Shown: positions 46,788 through 56,058 of the stretch, piece by piece
How the letters are laid out: each line of letters opens with the position of its first letter
Numbering within the stretch: the first letter of the stretch is position 1
Assembly (NCBI RefSeq): GCF_021726475.1
Contig: NZ_JAKJRU010000006.1
Span: 186,001-250,000 of the forward strand
DNA: 64,000 bases
Direction of reading: 5' to 3'
Source of the DNA: Pseudomonas oligotrophica
GTDB lineage: Bacteria > Pseudomonadota > Gammaproteobacteria > Pseudomonadales > Pseudomonadaceae
Translations under genes and position numbers: made by a program
The notes under the pieces: model-generated
Databases searched by the model: none
Told to the model about the DNA's origin: nothing
The model's input: the letters and a program-made list of their open reading frames with translations, nothing else

Positions 46788-47180
46788 CTAAGGCTCGCCG
46801 CGGCCGCCGCCCGCGCGGTCGCGCGGGTAATGCCGATCGAGGGCGAACGCCGGCAGCCAGGCCTCGCGGCGTTCGGTCCAGCACTCGTAGGTCGGCACCA
46901 ACTGGCCGGGCGTATCCAGGGCCCCCAGGTGCACCTCGATCTCGTCGCCGCTCTGGGCGAACACCGACGAACCGCAGCGTGGGCAGAAATGCCGCCCGGC
47001 GTATTCGTGCGCCTGGCCTTCGACGATCACCGCCTCGCGGGGGAACACCGCCGCCGCGTAGAACAGCGCGCCGTGGTGCTTGCGGCAGTCCAGGCAGTGG
47101 CAGATCCCGACCCGGTAGGGCCGGCCCGTCGCGCGGATGCGCATATCGCCGCACAGGCAACCGCCGGTGAATGACGCCAT
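46788..47180 (-). CDS. GFA family protein (glutathione-dependent formaldehyde-activating-like)
   Basis: A 130-residue zinc-binding protein. The GGCLCGDMRI, CHCLDCRKHHGALFY and CPRCGSSVFAQ motifs are the three Cys clusters of the GFA (CENP-V) fold. It may bind or activate small adducts of glutathione such as S-hydroxymethylglutathione, but many members have other roles. ATG at 47180 has GGAGGAG upstream. Divergent from the LysR gene. Confidence 0.9.
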   Translation of the reverse strand: MASFTGGCLCGDMRIRATGRPYRVGICHCLDCRKHHGALFYAAAVFPREAVIVEGQAHEYAGRHFCPRCGSSVFAQSGDEIEVHLGALDTPGQLVPTYECWTERREAWLPAFALDRHYPRDRAGGGRGEP

Positions 47181-47331
47181 GGTGCTCTCCTCCAGGCTGC
47201 TGGTGCGCCATCGGACCACCGCCCGGCGCGGACGTCGCCGCGCCAATTGCTGCCGAAGCGCCGGGGTGCGGCTATGGTATCGCCTCCGGCGGCAGCGACC
47301 TTGCTGCCTGCCCGAGGTCAAGGACGCGAAC

Positions 47332-48231
47332 ATGGATAGATTCCAGGAAATGCAGGTCTTCCTTGCCGTCGCCGAGCACAGGGGCTTCGCGGCGGCCGCG
47401 CGCCGCCTGAGCCTCTCGCCGGCCAGCGTGACCCGCGCGGTGGCCGCGCTGGAAGAGCGCATCGGCACCCAGCTGCTGTCGCGTACCACGCGCAGCGTGC
47501 GCCTCACCGAGGCGGGCCAGCGCTACGCCGAGGACTGCCGGCGCATCCTCGCCGACCTGTTGGAAGCCGAGGAATCGGCCGCCGGCAGCCACGCCCGGCC
47601 GCGCGGGCAACTGACGGTCAGCGCGCCGGTGCTGTTCGGCGAGCTGTTCGTCACGCCGCTGCTGGTCGACTTCCTCGACGCCTTCCCCGAGCTGCGGGTC
47701 CGCGCGCTGCTGCTGGACCGGCTGGTCAACCTGGTCGACGAAGGCGTCGATGCGGCCATCCGCATCGGCCATCTGCCGGACAGCTCGCTGCATGCGGTGA
47801 GGGTCGGCGCGGTGCGCCAGGTGGTCTGCGCCGCGCCCGCCTACCTGGCCACGCATGGGCGCCCGGAGCACCCGCGGCAGCTGGAACAGGCACGCATCAT
47901 CGCCGCGGCGAGCAGCCAGCTGCTCAGCGAGTGGCAATTCGTCGAGGGTACGGCGGCGTTCACGGTACGCCTGCAGCCGCGGCTGGAGGTCAACGCCAAC
48001 GGTGCGGCGATCCGCGCCGCCTGCCTCGGCTGGGGCCTGACGCGGGTACTCAGCTACCAGGTGGCCGACCGGGTCGCACGCGGCGAACTGGAGATCGTCC
48101 TGCAGGCCTTCGAGCCGCCACCACTGCCGATCCATGTGGTCTACCCGGACGGCCGCCGGGTCGCCGGCAAGGTCCGCGCATTCATCGATTTCTGCGCCGC
48201 ACGGCTGCGCCAGGACACTGCCCTGCGCTGA
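47332..48231 (+). CDS. LysR-family transcriptional regulator
   Basis: A 299-residue regulator. The N-terminal winged helix-turn-helix (about residues 1-60, MQVFLAVAEHRGFAAAARRLSLSPASVTRAVAALEERIGTQLLSRTTRSVRLTEAG) is standard, and an effector-binding domain follows. It lies divergent from the GFA gene and upstream of a GST and a PNPOx-like gene, which it may control. The ATG at 47332 fits the normal LysR N-terminus. Confidence 0.93.
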   Translation: MDRFQEMQVFLAVAEHRGFAAAARRLSLSPASVTRAVAALEERIGTQLLSRTTRSVRLTEAGQRYAEDCRRILADLLEAEESAAGSHARPRGQLTVSAPVLFGELFVTPLLVDFLDAFPELRVRALLLDRLVNLVDEGVDAAIRIGHLPDSSLHAVRVGAVRQVVCAAPAYLATHGRPEHPRQLEQARIIAAASSQLLSEWQFVEGTAAFTVRLQPRLEVNANGAAIRAACLGWGLTRVLSYQVADRVARGELEIVLQAFEPPPLPIHVVYPDGRRVAGKVRAFIDFCAARLRQDTALR

Positions 48232-48365
48232 GCATTTCAATTCCTGCAACGATGGATTGCGATTTCTGGCTATTCCGCAGCGGCTTGCGCTGACCGAGCA
48301 TGAGGCTTCACGACCCGGCTGCCTCTCTGCAGCCGCGCCGCCATCCACTGCCGCGGAGCCCGCCC

Positions 48366-48995
48366 ATGTCCAAGCCCATCAGACTCTTCCTCCATCCGCT
48401 GTCCGGCCACGCCCACCGCGTCGAGCTGTTCCTTTCGCTGCTGGGCCTGCCCGTCGAACGGGTCGCCGTCGACCTGGCCAAGGGCGAGCACAAGGCGCCC
48501 GAGTTCCTGCGCATGAACCGCTTCGGCCAGGTTCCGGTGATCGACGACAACGGCACCCTGCTCAGCGATTCCAACGCGATCCTCGTCTACCTGGCGAAGA
48601 AATACGACCGCAGCGGTCGCTGGCTGCCGGACGAGCCGCTGGCCGCCGCGCAGGTACAGCGCTGGCTGTCGGTCGCCGCCGGTCCGCTGGCCAGCGGACC
48701 GGCCACCGCACGGCTGATCACCGTGTTCGGCGCGCCCTACGAGCCCGAGCCGACCATCGCCCGCGCCCATGCGCTGTTGCAGGTGATCGAACAGGAGCTG
48801 GCCGAGCGTCCGTTCCTCGCCGGCGACCAGGCGACCCTGGCCGACATCGCCTGCTACAGCTACATCGCCCATGCGCCGGAAGGCAACGTATCGCTGGCCG
48901 ACTACCCGGCCATCCGCGCCTGGCTGGCACGCATCGAGGCGCTGCCGGGCTTCGTCGCCATGCCACGCAGCGCCGCCGGCCTGCAGCGCGCCTGA
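48366..48995 (+). CDS. glutathione S-transferase
   Basis: A 209-residue GST. Thioredoxin-fold N-domain with [31 protein letters not shown] and [29 protein letters not shown]-terminal helical domain with [18 protein letters not shown]. This is a beta-like or Phi-like bacterial class; no class residue can be fixed. It lies 134 bases downstream of the LysR gene and 48 bases ahead of the PNPOx-like gene, suggesting a small detoxification unit. ATG at 48366 chosen; the frame upstream is open but unsupported. Confidence 0.92.
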   Translation: MSKPIRLFLHPLSGHAHRVELFLSLLGLPVERVAVDLAKGEHKAPEFLRMNRFGQVPVIDDNGTLLSDSNAILVYLAKKYDRSGRWLPDEPLAAAQVQRWLSVAAGPLASGPATARLITVFGAPYEPEPTIARAHALLQVIEQELAERPFLAGDQATLADIACYSYIAHAPEGNVSLADYPAIRAWLARIEALPGFVAMPRSAAGLQRA

Positions 48996-49043
48996 AGCCC
49001 CCGCGGCGCAGCCAGGCTGCGCCGCCGATTTGCGGAGCGCACC

Positions 49044-49985
49044 ATGAGCACAACCGCCCCCTGGCACGCCGGGGAAATCCAGCTACAGACGCGTGCCGGC
49101 GTCGCCGAGCGCATGCAGGAGATCGGTCGCCGGGTCATCCGCGACCATCTGCCGGAACAGCACCGCGCGTTCTACCGGCAGCTGCCGTTCGTGCTGCTCG
49201 GCTCGGTCGCTGCCGATGGGCGGCCCTGGGCCAGCCTGCTCGAAGGGCCGGAAGGTTTCGCCCACTCGCCCGAGCCGCACCTGCTGCGGCTGGACGCCCT
49301 GCCGGCAGCGGACGACCCGGCCGCCGCGGCATTGCAGCAAGGCACCGCGCTGGGCCTGCTCGGCATCGAGTTGCACAGCCGTCGGCGCAACCGCCTCAAC
49401 GGCCGCATCCTTCAGCGCGACGACAGCGGGCTGAGCATCGCCGTGGAGCAGGCGTTCGGCAATTGCCCGCGCTATATCCAGCAGCGCCAGTACCGGCGCC
49501 AGCCGGGCACACCGGCCCCGACGCCGGCCGAGCATCGCGACGGGCTGGACGAGGCGGCCCGTGCGGCGATCCGGGTGGCCGACAGCTTGTTCGTCGCCAG
49601 CTACGCGCGCCCGACCGAAGGCCCTCCGGCGGTGGATGTGTCTCACCGCGGCGGGCCGGCCGGCTTCGTCCGGGTCGAGGGCGACCGCCTGAGCATCCCC
49701 GATTTCGCCGGCAACCTGCACTTCAATACCCTCGGCAACCTGCTGCTCAACCCGCGCGCCGGCCTGCTGTTCGTCGACTTCGCCAGCGGTGACCTGCTGC
49801 AGCTCAGCGGCCGAACCGAGCTGACCCTCGAGGGCGAGGCGATCGCGTCGTTTCCGGGCGCCGAGCGGCTCTGGCATCTGCAGGTCGAGCGGATGATCCG
49901 GCGCCCGGCAGCGCTGGGCCTGCGCTGGGACTTCCTGGCCTGGTCGCCGCACAGCCTGGCGACCACCGGCGCCCAGGCACGCTAG
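49044..49985 (+). CDS. pyridoxamine 5'-phosphate oxidase-like FMN-binding protein
   Basis: A 313-residue split-barrel flavoprotein, as in the PNPOx-like/FMN-binding family. The characteristic segments are LPFVLLGSVAADGRPWASLLEG, then DFAGNLHFNTLGNLLLNPRAGLLFVDFASGDLLQLSGR. In this family two split-barrel halves bind FMN or similar cofactors. The exact substrate is unknown. It follows the GST gene, with a start at 49044, and converges on hrpA, 15 bases apart. Confidence 0.88.
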   Translation: MSTTAPWHAGEIQLQTRAGVAERMQEIGRRVIRDHLPEQHRAFYRQLPFVLLGSVAADGRPWASLLEGPEGFAHSPEPHLLRLDALPAADDPAAAALQQGTALGLLGIELHSRRRNRLNGRILQRDDSGLSIAVEQAFGNCPRYIQQRQYRRQPGTPAPTPAEHRDGLDEAARAAIRVADSLFVASYARPTEGPPAVDVSHRGGPAGFVRVEGDRLSIPDFAGNLHFNTLGNLLLNPRAGLLFVDFASGDLLQLSGRTELTLEGEAIASFPGAERLWHLQVERMIRRPAALGLRWDFLAWSPHSLATTGAQAR

Positions 49986-50000
49986 CCACGCGCCGGCAGC

Positions 50001-53000
50001 TCAGGGCGCGACCTGGCTCCACTGCTTGTTCAGGCGCTTGTCGGATACCGCCATCTTCGTGCCCAGCTGCTGTGCCCAGAGCGAGACGCGATATTCCTCG
50101 AGCATCCAGCGATACAGGGCCAGCTCGGGGTCGCGCTTGCCTTCCTGCTGGTGCTTGTTCAGCCGCGCCTGGTACTGCTCCCAATAGCCGGCCAGCTCGC
50201 CGGACCAGACGCGATCACGCTGCAGCTGCGCGCCGATCTTCTCGAAGCGCTGCTTGATGGCCTTCAGATAGCGCGGGTACTCCTTCAGCCACTCGGCCGG
50301 TGTCTCGCGGACGAAGCGCGGATAGACCAGGTTGGCGAGCTGCGCCTTGATGTCGTTGAGCGCCACCGCCTGGGCCAGATCGATCTTGCCCTTGAAGCGC
50401 TTCTGCAGGCCGTGCCAGTGCTTGAGGATCTCCAGCACCAGCCGCGCCAGGCGCTCGGCATGCGCGGCCCAGTCGCCACGCTTGCGCTCGGCCAGTGACG
50501 CCAGCGCCGCTCCGTCACGCGGCAGCGCGGCCTCGCCATCGAGAATGCAGCTGTCGAGACTCGCCAGCAGGATGTCCTCGACCAGCGCATCGACCTTGCC
50601 CATGTCACGGTAGAGCAGGCCGAGCTCGGTAAGACCCGGCAGCCTGTTGCGCAGGTACTTGGCCGGCTCCGCCAGCTGCTGCAGCAACAGGCGCTGCAGG
50701 GCGCGACGGTGCTGCCACTCGGCCTCGGCCTGGGTCGGGAAGCGCCCTTCCTTGACCACCCCAGCCTCTTCCACCAGCGCCGGGTAGACGGTCATCGACA
50801 AGCCGGCCATCTTTGCCTGGGCCTTTTCCGCGACCTGGGCAAAACCCTTGGCCTCGACCGGCTTCTGTTCGGCCTTTTGCTGCGGCGGCGCCAGGGCGGC
50901 CTGGCTGGCCTCGGCGAAGCGCGCGGTGAGTTCCGCCAGGTCGCGGCCTTCGCCGAGGAACTTGCCGCGCGCATCGACCACCTCGATGTTCATCTTCAGG
51001 TGGTTTTCCAGCCCGGCGGCGGCCTCGGCCCAGGCCTCGTCCGGCACACGGGCGCCGGTCATGCGGGTGAGCTCGCGGCCCAGCGCCTCGGGCAAGGCGC
51101 CTTCGCCGAAGCTGATCTTGCCCAGCGCCGCGCCGACGAAGTCCGGCACCGGCACGAAGTTCTTGCGGATCGCCTTCGGCAGGCCACGCACCAGCGCGAT
51201 CGCCTTGGCCTCGATCAGCCCTGGCACCAGCCAGTCGAGCCGTTCGCGCCGCAGTTGCGGCAACAGCGGCGCCGGCACGCGCAGGGTTACGCCGTCGCGC
51301 GGGTGGTTGGGTTCGAAGTGGTATTCCAGCGGCAACTGCAGCTCGCCGATGCGCAGGTAATCCGGGTACTGCGCCGCGGTGACCTCGCTGGCCTCGCGGG
51401 CGAGCACGTCTTCCTCACGCATGATCAGCAGCTGCGGGTTCTTCGCACTTTCGCGCTTGTACCAGTTCTCGAAGCTGGCGGTCTGGTAGATGTCCGCCGG
51501 CAGGCGCGCATCGTAGTAACCGAACAGGGTTTCCTCGTCGGCGAGGATGTCGCGGCGCCGCGCCTTGGCCTCCAGCTCGTCCATGCGCTCGAGCAGCTCG
51601 CGGTTGGCGCTGAGCGCGCGGGCCCGGCTGTTGATCTCGCCGCGCACCAGCCCTTCGCGGATGAGCAGCTCGCGCGCCGCCGGCGGGTCGATGGGCCCGT
51701 AGTGCACCGGGCGGCGTCCAACCACGATCAGGCCATAGAGCGTCACCTGCTCGTAGGCCACCACCTGGCCGCGCTTCTTCTCCCAGTGCGGCTCGAAGTG
51801 GTTCTTCTTGACCAGGTGGCCGGCCAGCGGCTCGATCCAGTCCGGTTCGATCTTGGCGACCATGCGCGCGAACAGCTTGGTGGTTTCCACGAGTTCCGCG
51901 GCCATCAGCCAGTTGGGCTTCTTGCGCCCGATCACGCTCGACGGGTGCACCCAGAAGCGCCGCTGGCGGGCACCGAGGAAGTCGCCCTCCTCGGTCTTGT
52001 TGCCGATCTGGCTGAGCAGGCCGGCGAGGATGGCCTTGTGCACCGCGGCATAGCTCTTGGCCTTCTGCGCGGCCTCGCTGGCTTCGACCTGCTGGCGGAG
52101 GATGGCGTTGACCTTGTTGTCCTTGGTCGGTGCGGGTTGGGAGGCGGCCTCGGCCGAACGCGTGGAAGAGGCTGCGCCGTCTTCCACCCTACGAGTGGCG
52201 TTCCTTTCGCGGTCAAGACCGCTCCCACGGCTATCGCCGCCCTTGTGGGAGCGGTCTTGACCGCGAGGGTCCGCGGCGACGCCGAGCTTGAGTTCGCGCA
52301 CGATCAGCGTCAGCTGGCGATGCGCGTCGCGCCACTCGCGCAGGCGCAGGTAGTTGAGGAAGTTCTTCCGGCACCAACTGCGCAGCGCGTTGGAGCCCAG
52401 CGCCTGGCGTTGTTCCTCGAAACCGCGCCAGAGGTTGATCAGCGCGGCGAAGTCCGAGTCCGGGTCCTTCCATTGCGCATGGGCCTGGTCGGCGGCCTGC
52501 TGGCGGTCGGCCGGGCGCTCGCGCACGTCCTGCACCGACAGCGCGCTGGCCACGATCAGCACCTCGGCCAGGCTGCCCTGTTGCGCGGCCTCGAGCAGCA
52601 TGCGGCCCAGGCGCGGGTCGATCGGCAGGCGCGCCAGCTGGCGGCCCAACGGCGTCAGCTGGTTCTCGCGGTTGACCGCCGAAAGCTCCTGCAGGAGGTT
52701 GAAACCGTCGCTGATGGCCTTGCCATCCGGCGGCTCGATAAAGGGGAAATCCTGGATGTCGCCCAGGCGCAGATGCAGCATCTGCAGGATCACCGCGGCG
52801 AGGTTGGTGCGCAGGATCTCCGGATCGGTGAATGCCGGCCGACCGAGGAAATCCTCCTCGCTGTACAGACGGATGCAGATGCCCGGCTCGACCCGCCCGC
52901 AGCGGCCCTTGCGCTGGTTGGCGCTGGCCTGGGACACCGCCTCGATCGGCAGGCGCTGGACCTTGGCGCGGTAGCTGTAGCGGCTGATGCGGGCGGTGCC

Positions 53001-54119
53001 GGAATCGATCACGTAGCGGATGCCCGGCACGGTCAGCGAGGTCTCGGCGACGTTGGTGGCCAGCACGATCTTGCGCCCCGGGCGCGGCTGGAAGATTTTC
53101 TGCTGCTCGGCCGGCGTCAGCCGCGCATACAGCGGCAGCACCTCGGTGAACTTCAGATTGGCCTTGCGCAACACCTCGGCGGCGTCGCGGATTTCCCGCT
53201 CGCCAGGGAGAAACACCAGCACGTCGCCGGGACGCTGCCCAACGCTGCGCTCGTGGGCGGCAATCTCGTCCAGCGCGGCGAGGATGCCCTGGTCGACGGT
53301 GAGGTCGTCCTCGATGCGGTTGCCGTCCTCGTCGGTCTCGGCCGCCAACGGGCGATACCAGGTTTCCACCGGGTAGGTGCGCCCGGACACTTCGATGATC
53401 GGTGCATCATTGAAGTGCTTCGAAAAGCGCTCCAGATCGATGGTCGCCGAGGTGATGATCAGCTTCAGCTCGGGCCGGCGGGGCAACAGCGTCTTGAGAA
53501 AGCCGAGCAGGAAGTCGATGTTCAGCGAACGCTCATGGGCCTCGTCGACGATGATCGTGTCGTACTTCTCCAGAAAGCGATCGTGCTGGGTTTCGGCCAG
53601 CAGGATGCCGTCGGTCATCAGCTTGATCAGCGTGCGCTCGGTACTCTGGTCCTCGAAGCGCACCTGATAGCCCACCAGCTCGCCCAGCGGCGCGCCGAGC
53701 TCCTCGGCGACGCGGCTGGCGACGCTGCGCGCGGCCAGGCGCCGCGGCTGGGTATGGCCGATCAGCCCGTGTACGCCCCGGCCGATCTCCAGACAGATCT
53801 TCGGCAGCTGGGTGGTCTTGCCCGAGCCGGTCTCGCCAGCGATCACGAGCACCTGGTGCTTCTGCAGCGCGGCCTTGATCTCGTCGCGCTTGGCCGCGAT
53901 CGGCAGGCTGTCGTCGTAGCGAATGCGCGGCACGCTCTGCCGGCGCGTCTCGACCTTGGCGGCGGAGGCTTGGAAGCGCTCGAGCCAGTCGGCGAGCTTG
54001 CCCTCGTCCGGCCTTTTCCTCAGCTCGTGCAGTTGCCGGCGCAGGCGGTGGCGGTCGGCGCTGAAGGCCTGGTCGAGGTTCTTGTGCAGGGTGTCGAAGG
54101 CGGGCGTTGCGTCGGTCAT
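50001..54119 (-). CDS. hrpA: ATP-dependent RNA helicase HrpA
   Basis: A 1372-residue DEAH-box helicase. Walker A is GETGSGKTTQLPK, the Walker B/DEAH box is IVDEAHER, motif III is SAT, and motif VI is QRKGRCGRVEPG. Helicase core, HA2 and OB-fold-like (DUF3418) regions follow. HrpA acts on stalled ribosomes and structured RNA. It is about 50 or more residues longer than typical because of an Arg/Asp/Ser-rich stretch (about residues 615-660) encoded by a REP-type palindrome (52162-52266). The insertion keeps the frame. Confidence 0.93.
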   Translation of the reverse strand: MTDATPAFDTLHKNLDQAFSADRHRLRRQLHELRKRPDEGKLADWLERFQASAAKVETRRQSVPRIRYDDSLPIAAKRDEIKAALQKHQVLVIAGETGSGKTTQLPKICLEIGRGVHGLIGHTQPRRLAARSVASRVAEELGAPLGELVGYQVRFEDQSTERTLIKLMTDGILLAETQHDRFLEKYDTIIVDEAHERSLNIDFLLGFLKTLLPRRPELKLIITSATIDLERFSKHFNDAPIIEVSGRTYPVETWYRPLAAETDEDGNRIEDDLTVDQGILAALDEIAAHERSVGQRPGDVLVFLPGEREIRDAAEVLRKANLKFTEVLPLYARLTPAEQQKIFQPRPGRKIVLATNVAETSLTVPGIRYVIDSGTARISRYSYRAKVQRLPIEAVSQASANQRKGRCGRVEPGICIRLYSEEDFLGRPAFTDPEILRTNLAAVILQMLHLRLGDIQDFPFIEPPDGKAISDGFNLLQELSAVNRENQLTPLGRQLARLPIDPRLGRMLLEAAQQGSLAEVLIVASALSVQDVRERPADRQQAADQAHAQWKDPDSDFAALINLWRGFEEQRQALGSNALRSWCRKNFLNYLRLREWRDAHRQLTLIVRELKLGVAADPRGQDRSHKGGDSRGSGLDRERNATRRVEDGAASSTRSAEAASQPAPTKDNKVNAILRQQVEASEAAQKAKSYAAVHKAILAGLLSQIGNKTEEGDFLGARQRRFWVHPSSVIGRKKPNWLMAAELVETTKLFARMVAKIEPDWIEPLAGHLVKKNHFEPHWEKKRGQVVAYEQVTLYGLIVVGRRPVHYGPIDPPAARELLIREGLVRGEINSRARALSANRELLERMDELEAKARRRDILADEETLFGYYDARLPADIYQTASFENWYKRESAKNPQLLIMREEDVLAREASEVTAAQYPDYLRIGELQLPLEYHFEPNHPRDGVTLRVPAPLLPQLRRERLDWLVPGLIEAKAIALVRGLPKAIRKNFVPVPDFVGAALGKISFGEGALPEALGRELTRMTGARVPDEAWAEAAAGLENHLKMNIEVVDARGKFLGEGRDLAELTARFAEASQAALAPPQQKAEQKPVEAKGFAQVAEKAQAKMAGLSMTVYPALVEEAGVVKEGRFPTQAEAEWQHRRALQRLLLQQLAEPAKYLRNRLPGLTELGLLYRDMGKVDALVEDILLASLDSCILDGEAALPRDGAALASLAERKRGDWAAHAERLARLVLEILKHWHGLQKRFKGKIDLAQAVALNDIKAQLANLVYPRFVRETPAEWLKEYPRYLKAIKQRFEKIGAQLQRDRVWSGELAGYWEQYQARLNKHQQEGKRDPELALYRWMLEEYRVSLWAQQLGTKMAVSDKRLNKQWSQVAP
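52162..52266. repeat. REP/REPIN-like palindromic element inside hrpA
   Basis: Two palindromes lie close together: GTGGAAGA/TCTTCCAC (52162-52169 and 52180-52187) and a perfect 22-base inverted repeat (52207-52228 and 52245-52266) with a 16-base loop. The longer arm contains GTGGGAGCGGTCTTGACC, the classical sequence of Pseudomonas REP elements. The arrangement and the in-frame, out-of-family translation of the surrounding segment indicate an insertion in the hrpA coding sequence. Confidence 0.85.
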
Positions 54120-54229
54120 GGACAGCCATGGGCAATCTGTGAAGGGCGCGATTGTCGCAGATTGCCTGGCTGACCGCAGGTTTCGCGGATGGGCGAAGCC
54201 GCGCCGGCGAACCGGCGCGGCGTCATGCG

Positions 54230-55837
54230 CTAGCGGATCCAGTGACCCCAGCGCGACTTCTCCTGCACCTGCTGGATGCGCATCGTGCCGATGCTCTGCT
54301 CGGCCGCCGCGGCGATCTCGTCGTCGATCGCCTTGGTCGACAGCGACAGCCAGCTGGTGGCGAAGGCCAGGGCATCGCCGTGCAACTCCAGCGCCTCGCG
54401 GGAGATGTTGCCGAGGTCATCGCATTCGCTGTGGTAGCAGGCGTCATACGGCTGCCCGGCCGCGCCGCCGTACAGCTGCGCCTGCTCCGGCGTCTTGATG
54501 TCCTCGGCGCCGGTGAACAGGCCGCCGAACGGAATGCCGACCTCGAAGAACTGCGCGTAGTCCGAGCGGAAGTCGATCTCGGTACCTTCCGAGGGCTGGT
54601 TGCGCAGGTCGAAGTAGGCCCGCAGCAGGCGCTCGATGGCCGCCGAGCCGGGCGGGCCCTGCAGGCCGAACTCCGAGCCGTCGCCGTCATAGACGAAGTT
54701 CACGTAGTTCGGCGAGCCCACCATGTCGGCGTTGAGATAGGCCTTGATCCGCCCGCGCTCGTCGTCGGACAGCTGGTCGACGTAGTAGGTCGAGCCGACC
54801 AGGCCGGACTCCTCCGCCCCCCACCAGGCGAAGCGCACCTTGTTCTGCGGATGCGCCTTGCCCATCAGCACGGCCATCTCCAGCAGCGCGGCGCTGCCCG
54901 AGCCGTTGTCGTTGATGCCCGGGCCTTCGAACACCGAGTCCAGGTGCGCGCCGACCATCACCACGTTGTCCGGGTTACCGCGCGCGGTCTCGGCGATGAC
55001 GTTGTAGGTCTCGGTGCGCTCGCGCACCACGTCGGTGCTCATGCTCATCTCCAGCCCCGCGGTCTGCGCCCAGGTCGCGCCGAGCTCGTAGGTGGCGAAC
55101 AGCACCGGGATGCCACCGGCGTAGTCCTCGCCGAGGGTGGCGTTCATCAGCCCGGTGCGATCCTCGCTGTCGCCCTGGTTGAAGATGATCACCCCCGCGG
55201 CGCCGGCGTTGGCGGCGTTGGTCGCCTTCTGGCCGAAGGTACAGGTTCCGCGCTGGATGAGTGCGATGGCGCCGGCGGGAAAGCCGGTGAAGTCCTCCGC
55301 CTCGCAGCCGCTGGTGGAGGTGTTGCCTGCACCGAGGGCGACGTCCACCGCGACCACCGGTGCGCTCACGCTGCCGGCGTCGGTCTGCTCGAGGTAGGTG
55401 AAGTCTTCCTCCCAGACGTACTGCGCCTGCTGCGGCGCGACCTGGGCCAGGGTGCCGGGGCCGGACGGGTAGAAGGCGAGGAAGGGGAACGGCTGGATCT
55501 GCACCTGGTAGCCGGCGCGTTCCAGTTCGGCGCGCACGTAGTCCACCGAAGCCTGGTAGCCCGGCTGGCCGGAGGCACGGTTGCCGCCGTTGAGCGTGGC
55601 GATGTTCTGCAGCGCCTCCAGGCGCGAGAGCACGTTATCGGCCTCCATGCAGCGCGGCAGGCCGACCGGCGTGCCGACCAGCACCGGCGAGCGGCACAGC
55701 GCACGGTCCAGCTTGCCGGGGCTCCAGTAATCCTGGAAGCGCTCGGCCTGCACCGGCGGCGCGGCCATTGCGGTGGCGGCCGAAACCGCCAGGGCGAGGG
55801 AAACAACTATCCGAACGACATTGTTTTTGTTGTGCAT
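54230..55837 (-). CDS. M28 family secreted aminopeptidase with PA domain
   Basis: A 535-residue zinc peptidase resembling Pseudomonas PaAP (about 536 residues). A signal peptide (VVRIVVSLALAVSAATAMA) is followed by an N-terminal region, a protease-associated domain (about 140-265, GAIALIQRGTCTFGQKATNAANAGAAGVIIFNQ) and the M28 catalytic domain. Zinc ligands are in GAHLDSVFEGPGINDNGSG, WGAEESGLVG, LNADMVG and CYHSECD. It is probably secreted and cleaves N-terminal residues from peptides. ATG at 55837 has an AGGACAG site. Confidence 0.93.
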   Translation of the reverse strand: MHNKNNVVRIVVSLALAVSAATAMAAPPVQAERFQDYWSPGKLDRALCRSPVLVGTPVGLPRCMEADNVLSRLEALQNIATLNGGNRASGQPGYQASVDYVRAELERAGYQVQIQPFPFLAFYPSGPGTLAQVAPQQAQYVWEEDFTYLEQTDAGSVSAPVVAVDVALGAGNTSTSGCEAEDFTGFPAGAIALIQRGTCTFGQKATNAANAGAAGVIIFNQGDSEDRTGLMNATLGEDYAGGIPVLFATYELGATWAQTAGLEMSMSTDVVRERTETYNVIAETARGNPDNVVMVGAHLDSVFEGPGINDNGSGSAALLEMAVLMGKAHPQNKVRFAWWGAEESGLVGSTYYVDQLSDDERGRIKAYLNADMVGSPNYVNFVYDGDGSEFGLQGPPGSAAIERLLRAYFDLRNQPSEGTEIDFRSDYAQFFEVGIPFGGLFTGAEDIKTPEQAQLYGGAAGQPYDACYHSECDDLGNISREALELHGDALAFATSWLSLSTKAIDDEIAAAAEQSIGTMRIQQVQEKSRWGHWIR

Positions 55838-56058
55838 CGGTAACTGTCCTAGACAAGTTGATGGGTAGGCCGCACAGGCATACACCACCATTCCCCGCGG
55901 ACAGCCAGGGAGCGGCCATGGAGAGCTAGACCGGGGCGCCCGCCGTTGCGTTCTGGCGAGGCGCCGGCCGGTATTACCGTTGGTCGGATCGGGGGAACCT
56001 GGCTTTTCCTGACCGGATGGCCAGGCAATGCGGCGGGCCTTGCGCCCGCCGCGTCGCG

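Noticed and set aside
44419..47211. 930-residue minus-strand ORF opposite dsdA and LysE region
   Set aside because: It runs through dsdA and other recognised genes in a shadow frame; only the LysE and GFA segments are coding, each in its own proper frame.
50709..54173. 1154-residue plus-strand ORF opposite hrpA
   Set aside because: It is an antisense shadow of hrpA. It has no family motif, no ribosome site and a composition typical of high-GC antisense frames.
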